64,000 nt of DNA from positions 6,510,001 through 6,574,000 of the forward strand of contig JAITYX010000017.1 of assembly GCA_021018815.1 (NCBI GenBank). Direction: 5' to 3'. A model generated the notes under the pieces. The model had not been told where the DNA came from. It did no database searches and saw only the letters and a list, made by a program, of their open reading frames with translations. Origin of the DNA: Talinum fruticosum. Its lineage: Eukaryota > Streptophyta > Magnoliopsida > Caryophyllales > Talinaceae. This document shows, in pieces, positions 37,022-50,099 of the stretch. A program made the position numbers and the translations under genes. The number at the start of each line of letters is the position of its first letter. The first letter of the stretch is position 1.

Positions 37022-40000
37022 TTTTTTGTCAATTTAAAGTATAAATTAAAATAAAATTGTATTAATGATATAGTTATAACTTTTATTTGTCTCCCCTTCT
37101 CAGGTGTCAATGTCTAATGTCTAATGAAGGATCGACGTGCCTACTTTGATGACATTTTGCTATATTGGAAATGTGAAATAAAGAGCCTTTTTTTTTTTAG
37201 TGAATGATAGATGTTATTGTTACAAGGATTTTAAATTAAAATTCAGGTTTTTAGTAATTTGTATTTCATTATCAAAGCGTCAAATGTTTTATTTATGTTT
37301 TATACTATTTTTTTAAGTGGTATATTGTGATTGTTGAGAAAAAGAGTCTCAATTAAATTTAAGTTTATGTTTTTATAGTAAGTATATATAAAGGGTGACT
37401 TTGAACCTAAAAACAGAAGTTTAATAGAAACTTTTGACGAGCCAATGACGAGCCGAGCTTGGGCTCGAGCTTTTGGCGAGCCGAGCTCGAGCTTGATTGT
37501 GCCGAGCTCGGCGAGCCACGAGCCGAGCTCGAGCTACAAATGATACTCACGAGCTGAGCTTCGAGCCCGGCAGGTTCGGGCTCGACTCGGCTCGAATACA
37601 CCCCTACTTGTGAGTTTCTTTTTCTCGATCATTTGATTTTATTGAATGTTTTTACTTTTAACAATATTCTTTTATATGTTATCCCCTCATAGTGAAAACG
37701 CTTTCGTAACTCATCAAAATTATCGAACCTAACACATAAAAATCATTAGAGACTAGCATACATTTAACTTCCAATCATTCTAAATTTCAAAAGAATAAAC
37801 AAATAATCTAAAATAATAAATAAAAAATAATGTTAAAAAATATCATCAAGGTTTTAAGATTACACTCGTTATTTAGAATATTAAGAAGTAAGGCCCCTCT
37901 AAGAATCAAACAATTTAAATAATCATAACTCATACAGTTATAAAAATAGTGTGACAATATGTTTGGGTATCAAAAGGTAAATATTAGTAGGAAAAGGAAT
38001 AATATGTGATTGGTAATATATTGAGTTAGATGACCTATAGATGACAATAAATATCATTATATCACAAATTAATATTACAACACAGAGTACATCAAATCAA
38101 TAAAAAATATCAAACTTATAACTTATAACCCTTGACAAAGTCAATACTAATTTAACTTAATAGACGCCTACATAAATATTTATATGCAACCAACCTACTA
38201 AAACATCATTGACTTAAATATTACACGAACTCTTAAAAAGTATACATATACTCATAATGAGATCTCATTTTTTTAAAATTATAAGGTGAATATAATAATT
38301 TATTCATTCTTACCTACCTCTATACACGAAGATAATTAAACATATAATAACTATTTATATTGAGATTAATAGTGAAAAATATTATAATGATAGAAGTGAT
38401 CCAAATATATTTAATAATAATAGGTAATTTGTATCATAGTAAACGGCATGATAGGTTAATTCACGGCGTAGGGTAATAAAATCATCAATGTTTTGTACTT
38501 ATATTGAAAATTGATAGCGATTTTAGTAGTGAATCAATGGGGCAAAAATATTAATACACGATTGAGATTTTAGAAATACATGTTTTACTTGATTAACAAC
38601 CAATTGTTTCCCTTGAGACAGAACTCTTCCTCTCAATTAATTAACATAATAAGAGTAATATAAATTTCTATTTTAAGATGGCGGGGAGGTTTGATGGCAA
38701 ATACTCTTCTTTTAATAATTTAGAAAACTTATAATAGTAAAAGATATGATTTAAATATGTTTATCAATAGTAAGTCACGAGATAGACATGTTAGGAAGAA
38801 ACTAAAATAAACTTTATTTGTAACAAAAAAATGATCTGTATGTTATGCAAAAATTTTGAGACAAATGAATTTATTCGAAGTCCTATGGGCTTAATAGAAG
38901 TTGGCATAAATTTTGAGACAAATGATTTATTCGATGTCCTATGGGCTTAGTAGAAGTTGACATATTAAGTTGACAATCCTTTAAACATAACACAAATTAT
39001 GAACTTAAAGTCCACAAATTACGAACTGAAGCAATATAATTCCTAACTTTTTATTCATTATGTTTTATTCCACAGCATATTTGAATCATAACTTTCTATC
39101 TTGTAGACATTTTTAATTATTAATATCAAGTATATATGTAGTTGTTATATTTTTATTATAGTAAATTGATTTCTTAAGGTTTATTAAATTATTTTGTACA
39201 TAGGATGAATGTAATAATCAAATTGCTTCCTCGAGATAGTTAAATATTTAAATATTATTTGTATAACATGTTCCTATTGATTTTATTTTGAAAATTTTTA
39301 TAATAAATATATTTTGAAATAATATAATGTTATGGCACCAAGTCAAAAAACACCGTCAACAATGAAAAATTAATAACGTTAGACAAAATTATTATATTTC
39401 GGGCCCAAAATAATATTGCATATCAATATACAGAAAAATAAAATGAGAGCTAATATATAATCCAAACCCTAAATAAAAAAATACATAACTATATATATTA
39501 ATTTTATTTTACGTCTTAATATATTTTAATTTTTAAATTACTTTTCTATTCATTTTTGTTATTTTTTAGTCAGTTTGTTAGAAGTTAGAATAAAATTAGT
39601 CTTGTTCAGTTAATTTTATTTTTATATTATTATAGGGTCTAGTTAGAATCTTTTTAATCTTTTAGGATTAATTTTCTTAGTTTTTATAACTGATTTGATA
39701 ATTTTTTAGATTTTTTTCTAATTTAGGTTAAAGCAAATCTTTAATTTAATAAATTTATAAATTTAGTTTTTTCATTTTGATTTTAGGTGTTTAGGATATA
39801 TTTAGGTCCAAAAAATAATTTTAAAATTCTGGTAATTTAATTATTTATTTTCTCATTTATTTAATGCAGTTTATTATTTGTTTTACTTTCTATTTACAAT
39901 TATATTTTTATTTTATTATTTTTCATTTTGTTTAATTTTTCCAGAAAACTGCAAAAAAATTATTTTGGGTTTTAGGTTAATTTTATATTTTTTCATATTT

Positions 40001-40420
40001 TTGATTTAATTTATTATATAATTTTGTATATTTATTATTTATTAATTTCTACTTAGTTTTGTTTTTATTTTCTATTTTATATTTTTATGAATTGATTAGG
40101 ATGATTAATTATTATTTAATTTTCATATTAAGATTAGATAATTTTATAATATATAACTGATTTGATAATTTTTCAGACTTATTTACTAATTTAGGTTAAA
40201 GAATATTTTTAATTTAATAAATTTATAAATTTAGTTTTTTTATTTTTATTTTAGGTTTTTAGGCTATTAGGTCCAGAAAATAGTTTTAATATTTTGGTAA
40301 TTTAATTATTTATTTTCGTATTTATTTAGTGCATTTTATTATTTGTTTAACTTTTTGTTTAAGATTATGTTTTTATTTTATTATTTTTAATTATTTTTAA
40401 TTTTTATGAAAAATTATATG

Positions 40421-40460
40421 TTATTATTATTATTATTATTGTTATTATTATTATTATTAA

Positions 40461-40544
<84 letters not shown>

Positions 40545-40550
40545 TACTAT
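40421..40550. repeat. (TTA)n microsatellite of Helitron B
   Basis: About 40 ATT units with rare interruptions, in the same relative place as in Helitron A. Confidence 0.95.
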
Positions 40551-40698
40551 TGTGGCATGGAGTAAAAAAGAGTCCATATATGAGTAAACCTATTTTTTTC
40601 AATGATAAATTATTATTTTTTGATTGGAAGAAACTCCTAAATTCACTCTCATACTGCCATGTCATTTTTTGAAAAGATTGCTATTATATGTAGTATAG

Positions 40699-40757
<59 letters not shown>
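40699..40757. repeat. (TTA)n array flanking Helitron B
   Basis: Together with 32260-32274 this is the TTA array into which Helitron B appears to have inserted. Confidence 0.85.
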
Positions 40758-40758
<1 letters not shown>

Positions 40759-41879
40759 TTGGCTTGGACTAAAAAGAGTCCATATATAAGTGGAAACCTA
40801 TTTTTTTTTCAATGATAAATTATTATTTTTTATTGGACAAAACTCCTAAATTTACTCTTACACTCGCCATGTCATCTTTTTAAAAAGATTGCTATTATAT
40901 ATAGTATAGATATTCAACCTTGTTTCCATTGCTTTTATGATTTTTCTTTTGCACATTTATTCTTTGTCTGGCCCATATTAGCCCATTATCAGTATAGTCG
41001 CCTGATCTGTCCAAAAAATATCCAAAGAAATTCAATAATGCAGATGAGGTGGATCAAACGGCCCAAATTTCCTCATACATGATTGAATATGATCAAAATG
41101 AAGTTATTAAAGGAAGAATAGGGGTGACTTCCTTCCACAAAAAACAAGATGAACGAAGCAAGACTAGTTTCCATATTTGTTTGTTTAATTACATTATTCA
41201 CTATTTTGATTGTTACTCGTTATTGCCTCTATTTTTCAAATCATTCTCTTTACCCGGTACAATGTAATACTTTTGCGAATCTCTTAGAATCGGTCTCTTT
41301 ATCTCGCATAAATATTTACATATTAAGACTGTATACATCTAAATTTCCTTAAATCCTATACAAATATGGGACCCATGTTTAAAATTGTTGTCATTTACTC
41401 AGCATACAGGTACATTTCTATGCTTTGAGTACTTGAGTGGAAAGAACCATGATGATTTATGGGTGAACGGTAATGATACTCACTCTAATTTGTAATATAA
41501 TTATACAAGTTGAAAATGGTACTCCCTCATACTTTCGATCAAGTTATTCACAAGTTTATCTTTGATGACTTAACTTCGGTGGGTGTAACTTATTGCCTCA
41601 TCCACGTGATTGAATAATCCACAAACTTTTTATGGGATTAGGGAGATGAATCATGAACTGTCGTGTCAAATGTCTATATGTTGTTCAAATATTGATGTTA
41701 CATTTTCAACTCATGACATGTTTGAAGTCTACATGGTAAGTAACAAAGTGATGGCAAAGTTTCTAATTGGATGCAGGGGATGCCAATATCAATTGTCTAG
41801 TCAAAGAACGGTTTAGTAATATGTCTCTTTCATCCTCTTATAATACTTAAAATTTTGAATTAGAAAAAATATGGCAAAT

Positions 41880-42249
41880 GATATGTGTCTTGTATAAGAT
41901 ACACTTTAAGTGTCTTTTACGAACTTAAAAAGTATTAAGTCATACAATAAATTTAAAAAGAATGGTATGATTGAATAATATAATTGTGTTACAACTTACG
42001 AATTATGTAAAATCATCATTTTATTCATCATTTTTCATATTTGTAAAATTATATATATGACACATCTTCTAAGTATGGTTGATCCGATTAGGGTATCATG
42101 TAATACTTGTTGGCATAGCCGATGATTATTGAATCTTTACCTTCTTAATTAATCATAATTATTTAAAAAATAGTAGTTTCAGATCATAAAATACATTAAT
42201 AGAGGTTAAGACAAGATATTTTAAGAGTATTTTCATACAAGACACATCT
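41880..42249. mobile_element. 370-bp MITE-like repeat, copy in U2
   Basis: The duplicate of the U1 copy, present through segmental duplication and not independent transposition. Confidence 0.65.
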
Positions 42250-42641
42250 TCACTCAATATATAGCGAGTTTAGCTAGTACATTAAGTTTTGAGTATTTCT
42301 CCCCCTCCCCCTCAATTGATAACTCGGACACTTTAGCTCAAGCATTTTTCTTCATAAGATCAAAAGGTTTTGCCAATGATTATTTGTTTCAAACTATCAA
42401 GCCGACTCGAGACATAGAATCCAAACCGAATGGCCCTAATCCCATATCCGATGTGCCACTCGAAACATACTCACTCAAAAGTGGACTCGAAACTTAAACT
42501 AACCCGAACCAAACCAAACTTGATCCTAAATTTTCGACAAAGTTAATTTTTATGAGACAAGCTCATTCAATCAAATTTCGGCTAACCTCAAGTCAATCCG
42601 ACCTGATCCCAAATCCCAACCGAATAAACCCAAAACATGAC

Positions 42642-43787
42642 TGTTCGAGCGTCATCGAAATACTTTTGATACTCCTAACACTTGATTTTAGCTCATGATT
42701 TTGACTAATTTAGACTTCTTATATTTGTTTTTATACTTTGTTAGGCAAGAGGTAAAGAGAGAAGAAACTCGGAGCTATCAAAGGTTTAAGGAACCAAATG
42801 AAGGTTCGAGATTCGAGTCCGAGAAAGCTAAGGTCAAATAACGAAGAAAGAAACCCATCGGAACATGGCACTCTAGTGTCAATATTTGTCATGACCGTGC
42901 CGGAATGGATTTTTGCTTTGTTTTGTGATAGTGAGTTGGCACGACCGTGCCAAGTTAGATTTTGGGATGTATAAATACGTTGTTTCAACTCCTAAAAAGG
43001 GAGTTTGTCATTTTAGGTTTTTTTTGAGGATTTTTATCGGTTTTTCTGTCTAAATTCTCTCTAAATTCTCTTGCTATTTTGAGTTTGAATCCATGCAAGT
43101 TTAAGTTTTTCTATTTCCATTTAATTCCTCTGCTAATATTATTTAATTTGATGTTATTTTTAAGCATTTTGGTTGATGCTCTATTTTGATTCTTACAAAA
43201 ATCCAATTCAAATCCCCCTTTTAGTTGAGAGATAGGGTAAAAGTGAGTAAAGACTCACCTTTTTTTTAGGTTGGAGGCTTTTCCTTACTTTTGCAACCTC
43301 AAACACCACTTTGCATTAGCGCCATTGATTTCTCTCTTTTCCTCTTTCTATTTAGTTTTTCAATATTAGACCCACAAAATAAGTTTCTTTGAATGGAGAA
43401 ATCTATTTGAGATTGAAAATGGAAGTGATATTGGAAATGCTTTGAATTAGTAACTTTTTCCTAATCTCTCTCTTTTTATATTTTGCTTAGTTGTGGCTAT
43501 TTAGGATTGTTATTATTTGTTTTCCTAGTTGTGGATATCTAGGATTGTTATTATTTTTTGAGTAATTGTGAAATAGATGATATCTTGAGGAAGAAGTTTG
43601 GTTGTTGTGAGCCATGTAGGCTTTGATTACCCTTAGATAGTTTAGTTGTAGTATGATTGTTAGTTTTAGTATTATTTTGCTATTTTGGTTGGTTTAGTTA
43701 TTGAACCTTATTCAATCAAAACATTAGTGGTGATTACATTACATCCATGAGGACGATATTTTCTAAACCCTTGAAATACGACGAACA
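42642..43787 (+). mobile_element. Solo LTR, 1146 bp
   Basis: Starts TGTTCGAGCG and ends ACGACGAACA, flanked by the 5-bp TSD ATGAC (42637-42641 and 43788-43792). The 3' part (CATCCATGAGGACGATATTT) resembles plant Ty3/Gypsy LTR ends. No internal region remains, indicating LTR-LTR recombination. Confidence 0.88.
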
Positions 43788-43792
43788 ATGAC

Positions 43793-44235
43793 CTTATCCG
43801 AAGTTAATCCAATCCGTACCAAACCAAACGACTAATTTGTTAAGTCTAGTTTGATCCCTGGTTGCTCCTTTATTAGGGGTGATATGAGACACTCATTGTA
43901 TCCTTGGTTGTTTCCTTTTCTATCTATTTGTTAAGTTACCTTCTAAAATGTCTATATCTTTTAGGTTTAGTGTACAAGGTAGTCCTTAAACTATCATGTA
44001 ACAGCTGCTTTTAAGTAACAATCGGTAAAAACTATGTAGAAATGTAAAATAATCGTGAACAAAGTACTTTAATTGCCTCGTACAAAATATATTCGTTGAT
44101 TTCAACCAAGGTAGGTACATAAGCACCGCTTTATTGTACTTTAGAAACTGTAAATATAACCAATAATTTAAAAATAAAAAATAAAAAATGACAATTGGAT
44201 TTTACCCAGGGCAAATAATTAAATCATGAGATGAA
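43793..44235. other. Spacer and 3' flank of copy 3
   Basis: Presumed 3' UTR of copy 3 near 44235. Nothing else recognised. Confidence 0.5.
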
Positions 44236-45957
44236 TCACATATTTGAGACAGCTTCTTTTGTTTCAGGTGTAAAGCTGTTGAGTCGAGATTCCAACTCAT
44301 ACCAGCTCTCCAACTCCATGAGCTCACTGAATTGAGGAAATGTAGCTAGCTTATCCAAGTCTTCTCTGGTACTTCCTTTGTGTTTGAGAATGTTCATGAT
44401 GTCAAGCAAGGCCCGTGCTGTCGTAAATACTGAAGTCAGTGGATGTTTAACTAAGGAGAATCCCATTTCTCTGAATTCTGCTGGTGTATGTAATGGAGTT
44501 TTTCCTCCTTCAATCATGTTTGCAATCTTGAATCCTTTTACTTCGCGGCCTATTTGTTTCAGCTCTTCGTCGTTAGCCGGTGCCTCGACGAAGAGACCAT
44601 CAGCTCCAGCCTGTAAGGTAGGTTACCATGGAGAAGACGGAAGAATGAGCAACAAATATTGGAAACTTGCTAAGAGATTGTGTGTGCCAAGGATGATACC
44701 TCATAGTACATGTTTGCTCGTGCAATTGCATCTTCTAGACCATTTACTGAGCGCGCATCAGTCCTCGCGACAAGGAACAAATCAGCATCGCCAATGGCAT
44801 CTCTCGCAGCTGCTATTTTCGCTGCGTGCTCCTCTGCTGGTACAACTTGTTTGCCTTGCATATGGCCACACTTTTTCGGCCATAGTTGATCCTGTTTAGA
44901 ATTACAACACAAATCAAACTTATTTTTTTACTTTCAATCTTAAGCAAACTATTATAATATATGTTAAGGATATATATAAATAAATCTTGTTTTTACCTCT
45001 AAAAAGATGCCAGATGCACCAGCTTTAATTAAGTCCTTTACAACTCTTTGGACATTGAGAGGACCACCTCCGCCGGTGTCTGCCATCGACAAGTAAAGAA
45101 GCTTTTGATAAGCTACATATAACAGTAACAATTGGAAGATAGCAAGGCACAATATGGTGAAAAAAAAATCTGATGAAATTTAAATATTAATTTTGTACTT
45201 GATTAAAAATTTTGTACTTGATTAATCATTTTGTATATGGCATTGGTTTATCCAATATGCTTAAAAAGCACTTGGTATTGGTGCGATCAATTTCAGACTG
45301 AAATACAATTAGTTATGATCAGTCGAAGCTGCTAGAACAAATTACATCTAGTGGAAATTGTGTTGCTTTGCTTTGCATCACATGATTGAATCATGTTATT
45401 TTTCCTTAATTACCATATGAGGAACGATATAAGATGACATGTTTGGTTCCTAATAGGTTATTCTATGACAAAGTACAAACGATGAATAAACTGACCAGCA
45501 TCTACGATGTAGGCAACTTTAGGGGAAGCAGAACAGACTCTACGAGCAACCTCAGTCATTTCTGCAGTCCTGCATTCAGCCAAATATCTCTTTACATAAC
45601 CCATGCAAAGCCCAACAAGAATTAAAGTTCAATGTAACAAAAACACAAGTATGAATAGGAGGGAGGTAATTAAGCTTAAAGAGTGGAGTAGCCATAGCCA
45701 TAGCCATACGTGAGCAAGCCAAAGTCGGGTTTTCCGAGATGAGAAGCGGACACTCCGAACCCGGAAACAAACCCGGCCTTGAACCCGACCTTCTGAACCA
45801 CACATGCAGCCAGAGCATCATGGACTCCGGGCAGCAGAACTGTGCCCTGCTCCTCTATTAGCTTGTGTATGCTCGTCTTCCGGGCTCGGGTCGACATCAA
45901 CCGGAGCCCCACCCGCCCCGGACCTCTCGAGGCCGCTCTCCTCACTGAGCTCAACAT
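44236..45957 (-). CDS. ICL/PEP-mutase family protein, copy 3 (carboxyvinyl-carboxyphosphonate phosphorylmutase / petal death protein-like), intact, five exons
   Basis: Exons: 45710-45957, 45496-45569, 44997-45079, 44700-44891 and 44236-44610. Together they make 972 nt and 323 residues with no stop. The start at 45957 (MLSSVRRA) is conserved with the other copies; an in-frame ATG at about 46020 would add an unconserved Ser/Val stretch. Residues 1-22 are Arg-rich without acidic residues and contain RLMST, so mitochondrial or plastid import is inferred. Motifs: HDALAA (47-52), VDADTGGGG (105-113; Asp106/Asp108 are the expected Mg ligands), KKCGH gating loop (141-145), VARTDAR (176-182), VEAP (207-210), NMIEGGKTP (230-238). 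Predicted TIM-barrel lyase/hydrolase of small dicarboxylates; the substrate is not determined. Exons 4-6 of copies 1 and 2 are a single exon here, and an 89-nt intron precedes the last exon. Neighbours are copy 4 upstream and transposon-filled DNA downstream. Confidence 0.95.
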
Positions 45958-46070
45958 TTTTACAGAGACAGAGACAGAGAGAGAGGAGGAGCAAGTAGTG
46001 CAAGTGAAGGTTTCTTGCACTTCTGAGAGTGGTGGTTACTTGTAGGAGTAGGGGGAGGCGGGTGGGGAAT

Positions 46071-46077
46071 ATTTATA
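46071..46077 (-). promoter_or_regulatory. TATA box of copy 3
   Basis: The minus strand reads CACTATAAATATTCCC, 114 nt upstream of the copy 3 ATG. Copy 4 has CACTATAAATACTCCC at 115 nt. Conservation of both sequence and spacing supports a real core promoter. The leader between it and the ATG is CT-rich. Confidence 0.7.
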
Positions 46078-47508
46078 GTGGGAATTCAAAGGCTGCTAAG
46101 ACCAAGTAATTAGTCGCAACACGGAGGATTAGCTGCTAATTTTTGTCTTGTTCGATGCCTCCTGATCTGGAACTTATTCTATTGATAAGAAGGACGTCTT
46201 ATCTGTTTCACCTGCCCTTTTTAAAAAAATTTTCAAAATAGAAAATTAGAAAAATTAGCAAAAAACAAATCTCAGGTAATAAGAAAACAACAGTATTTCC
46301 CAGCCGGGGCGTGGCCATCGAGGGACTCATCTTTGGCTCCAGATCTAGCCTTAAGTTTGCATATCAGTTTTTAATTAAATTTTTTTTACCCTTTGTTAAT
46401 TAAATTTAAACAAAAATTTGGGGTTGGATGAGAAGGGGTGGCGGCGGCGGACGTTAAGAGTATGATGGAGGCTTTATTTAGCATCCTTAAAAGGCAAATT
46501 TAATAACACAAGTTGGTTTAACTTATGTTCTTATTCCACTTTTTATTTCCAATAAATAATTAAGGTTTCTAAATATATTTTTTTTTTGTAAATGAACATA
46601 ATAACTTAGGGTTTGTTCATCAACGTTATACACTATTGGTAAACGATAAGGAACAATAAGAAATAATAAGCAATAATAAAGAGCGATAAGAATGATAAAT
46701 GATATACTAATGATGAAATGAACTATAATTTAACTCTAATGGATAGATATTCAAAAACTAAAAAAATAAAGAATAAAAAATTACAGTGACTCTAAACCTA
46801 CGTCTAGCTAGCTAGCCAACCACATCGCATTGTGGAGTGGTTACACTAACCTTACTAACTCTATATATTTTATTCAATTAGTGAATGTTAGTTACTTTAC
46901 CTAGTAAATTTTATACCAGTTTATATAAAAAAGTTAAGTTTGTATTATATTTATATCGACTTTATATCTTCTTTGTATAATAAAGAAATATATCAAATGG
47001 TAAATTGTTTTCAAGAAGAGATAATTGCATTAGTAACAAAGGTGAATCCACTCTAGTTAATTTCTATTGTTATATTAAAAGTTAAGCACATATGCTTGAT
47101 CCTAGCTAGGTTCCTTAAAACATTTTTTTTATAAAGAAAAAACTTATATGATGCCTTTTTTTTTTTTTTTCTTTAATAAGGAAGGGAAAGAGTCTATATC
47201 TTGAGAGGCCATCTATACTATTTATCTATTGTTAATCATTGTAGTCAATAAGTACTTTCTTTTTGGGTGAAATGTTCAAGGCTGCAAGTAACTATGTGGA
47301 CTAATTGGCTTTCATTGCCATTTACTTATTTTATATATATATATATTTTTTTAGTCAAGAGTAAACATTTTTTTTTTTGTGTAAAAGGAGATATAAATAT
47401 TGATATAAGTGGAAGCCTTGAATTTAAATCTCATATAACAATTTTTTTAGAGTTTATCAGTTAAATTGACTTATACTTACATTACAGCATGTTAACAAAT
47501 GTTAGATG
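46078..47508. other. Upstream region of copy 3
   Basis: AT-rich. Short GGCGGCGGCGG at about 46441. No gene recognised. Confidence 0.5.
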
Positions 47509-47516
47509 CTCAAGAC

Positions 47517-47778
47517 TAGCGCTGGCAAAATTTGTCCGAACCGATACCGAATTCGTCCGATCTGAAAAAATCAAGTTCCGGTATGATTTTGTTTTGTCTA
47601 AATTATAAATTTGGACATAAATTTTCCTATTTCTATTGTCCGAACCCTATTTTAACCCAAATTTATGCTTGTCTGAATTATCCGACCGAGAAAAATTGGG
47701 TACCGGACCAAAAATTTCATCTAATAACTGATTTGTCTAATCCGATTTTGACCCGAACCTGAATTTTTATCAGCGCTA
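47517..47778. mobile_element. hAT-type MITE, 262 bp
   Basis: Ends TAGCGCTGGCAAAAT and ATCAGCGCTA, with the perfect 8-bp TSD CTCAAGAC (47509-47516 and 47779-47786). The interior carries TCCGA/CCGGAC motifs in both orientations. Confidence 0.9.
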
Positions 47779-47786
47779 CTCAAGAC

Positions 47787-48673
47787 AAATGCAAAACTTT
47801 CCCAACTAAAAGCTTATACTTTTTCAAGACCAAAAAGCAGATTTTCATACTAAAACTTCATTTCTGGACGTAAATCTTTGACAATACACACCTCAAGCAG
47901 TAGAGACATAAATCTTTGACAACACATACCTCAAATACAGTTTTCGCCCTTCTTCTTTTTTTCTTCTTCTTTTAAGACATAAAGATTAATATTAGTCGGA
48001 TTCGAATTCGGGTTTTTAGAAAACAATTTTGAGAGACTTTATCAAGCGTATGAAAATCGAATTCTTTGAAAATGCAAGAAGCAGCCCCTGAATTATTATT
48101 ATGATGAAGATGACTTAATTTAGTAGCTAATTACGGTACGGTACTCAAAGCCAAAGATTAAAAAAGGACACTTAATCATGTTTTTTCTTAATTAATGATA
48201 ATGTTGGTTTTGTCCATTTACAGTGGTCAACAAGTGGCTGCTGGCAATTTTGTCCGTTTTGATACTTCTAGTAGTAAATGACATGGACTTTCCTAACCTA
48301 ACCCCCCGGGAAAAAATAAATCTCATAAAAAAAGATAAAATATTGAATTATTTGTGAACTTTTCAACCTCGCTTTAAAAAAAAAAAAAAGAAAATTGTCT
48401 ATTTTTCCTTTAAATCTGATATGAATTCATTTGTAATAACATGAATGAAAAAAAGAAAGAAAGAAGGGTTATTGGTAGGAAACTTGCAAGAGTTTGAGAA
48501 ACCAACCTCTTGACGTAAATAACATACACAGTAAATGTTCAAAATGTCGTATAAGGCGTAATATTCAAGTTTGATTGAAATTATCCAAATCAACACAAAA
48601 TTCTTTCTTGTTAGATCATTAGTTATATAAGGCGAATAAGCACATAAAAATGAGTTCAAATCGTGTGATCAAT
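47787..48673. other. AT-rich spacer
   Basis: No gene or bounded repeat recognised. Confidence 0.5.
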
Positions 48674-49043
48674 GATATGTGTCTTGTAAAGACACATCAT
48701 AAGTGTATTTTCTCGATTTAAATTTATTATATTATGTAATAAGTTGAAAAATAATGGTATGATTAAATAGTTAAATTGTATTATAACTTTAAATTATGTA
48801 AAATAATCATTCTATCCATAATTTTTCATATTTATAAAATTATATGTATGACATACTTTTCTGAGTAGAGCTGATCCGATTAGATTGTCATTTAATACTT
48901 GTTAACGTAGCCGATGATTATTAAAGTTCTATATTTATAATCAATTATAATTATTAAAAAAACATAGTGATTTCAGATTTAAAATACATTAATATAGACT
49001 AGGCAGAAGGTTTTAAGAGTATTTTTTTTGTGTAAGACACATA
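48674..49043. mobile_element. 370-bp MITE-like repeat, independent diverged copy
   Basis: Same length and termini (GATATGTGTCTTGTA; AAGACACAT), and shared internal text TGATCCGATTAG and GCCGATGATTATT. It is more diverged and in an unrelated flank, so a separate insertion. Confidence 0.65.
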
Positions 49044-49548
49044 TGATCTTCCTAAAATTATATAGTATTTGCATTCATAGGAAAGTTTAGAACATGTTTG
49101 AAAAGAAGGAAAATATATTTGGTGCTCTTTTGATTTAGCCAATTGTACTCGGAGAAGCCAAAGGACAAATATGTCAAAAAATGTGGTAGATAAAGTTGGT
49201 ACAACATTTGAGGCATTAATAACAAATGTAAACTTCCATTAAAAAAACAAATGTAAACTTAGGTTAAAATAATTGATATTCCTATTATACCCCGGGCCTG
49301 TTAAAGGCTTACTTGGCAAATAATGTATTTTCATTTAACCCCTTCCAACTACCACGTCTAAAACATACTTCCAAAAACCCACCACATCTAAAAGTGTTAC
49401 TAAATTAAAACCCTTTCTATCACTTCTAGAGGCTATAAAAAATTATATATATATAAACACTGACAAAGATTTTGCTTTAGTGAGGATCCGAGGACTAATA
49501 CCTTGTTATTGAAGGTGTTAAAGGGTCATTATTATTTTAAGATTAATA

Positions 49549-49767
49549 TTTCCTCTGTTTCATAATATACGTATCACTTTACAATGTCAATCCCATATTA
49601 ATAAATAGTTTATCAATTTTTTTAATTAATTTTTTTCTCTTTTTTTATTAATTTTCTTAATTTTCAATGAAATCTTAGGACAACTTGGTCTTCTAACCTA
49701 AATTTTTATTATGAATTTTATATTTTCTTTGTATTCTCTCATAGCTAAAAAATAAGTAGGAAGGGAG
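49549..49767. mobile_element. Stowaway-like MITE, about 219 bp
   Basis: Termini TTTCCTCTGTTTCATAAT and ATAAGTAGGAAGGGAG are Stowaway-like inverted ends (CTCCCTCCGTTTCATAAT type), flanked by TA on both sides. Ends are diverged. Confidence 0.65.
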
Positions 49768-50099
49768 TATTACTCTTTCATATAAACCCATATAATTCTG
49801 AATGGTATATACTTCTACCTTAGAAGTCACAAAAGAAGTCTGCAAAAGAAAACAGTTCTATAGTAATGCTATAAATAAATTTAAATGATATTGTTAAAAA
49901 TAAAAAGAAAAAATTTAAATTTTGTGTAAAAATGAGAAAAATTATTACACTTCATAATTATTCAAATTGAAGTACATGATCACAACTGATCGTGTTCAAG
50001 AAATTCAATTAATTTTTTAAAAAATAAACGACACATTTCCAACAGTAGATGAGCTTAAAGAATATGACACAAAATTAATAACTGTCTTGATCGTAACTC

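Larger units (their letters stand above)
32366..37606 (+). mobile_element. hAT transposon, 5.2 kb, near full length
   Basis: Ends TAGGGGTGTA and TACACCCCTA, with the perfect 8-bp TSD CTTGTGAG (32358-32365 and 37607-37614). Both subterminal regions (32380-32640 and 37437-37600) are dense in GAGCC/CGAGC repeats, likely transposase-binding sites. A CT/CCG-rich leader at 33290-33400 is followed by a possible donor TTGGTAAGTTG. It encodes a transposase (listed separately) and sits inside Helitron B. Confidence 0.93.
32275..40699 (-). mobile_element. Helitron B (non-autonomous), nested in a TTA array of Helitron A, carrying a hAT element
   Basis: Same family as A. Its 5' end TCTATACTACATATAATAGC is at 40699 and its 3' hairpin CCGTGCATAGCACGG plus TCCGTACTAG ends at 32275. 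Both flanks are TTA/ATT repeats, giving the expected A|T insertion. Own sequence is 32275-32365 and 37607-40699; the rest is the hAT element. A short internal tandem repeat (about 57 bp) lies at about 38851-38962. Confidence 0.85.

Noticed and set aside
40406..40672. Poly-Leu / poly-Asn ORFs around the TTA arrays
   Set aside because: Translation of a microsatellite, not a protein.
45818..46045. ORFs antisense to copy 3 exon 1
   Set aside because: Shadows of the exon and its CT-rich leader; no independent evidence.
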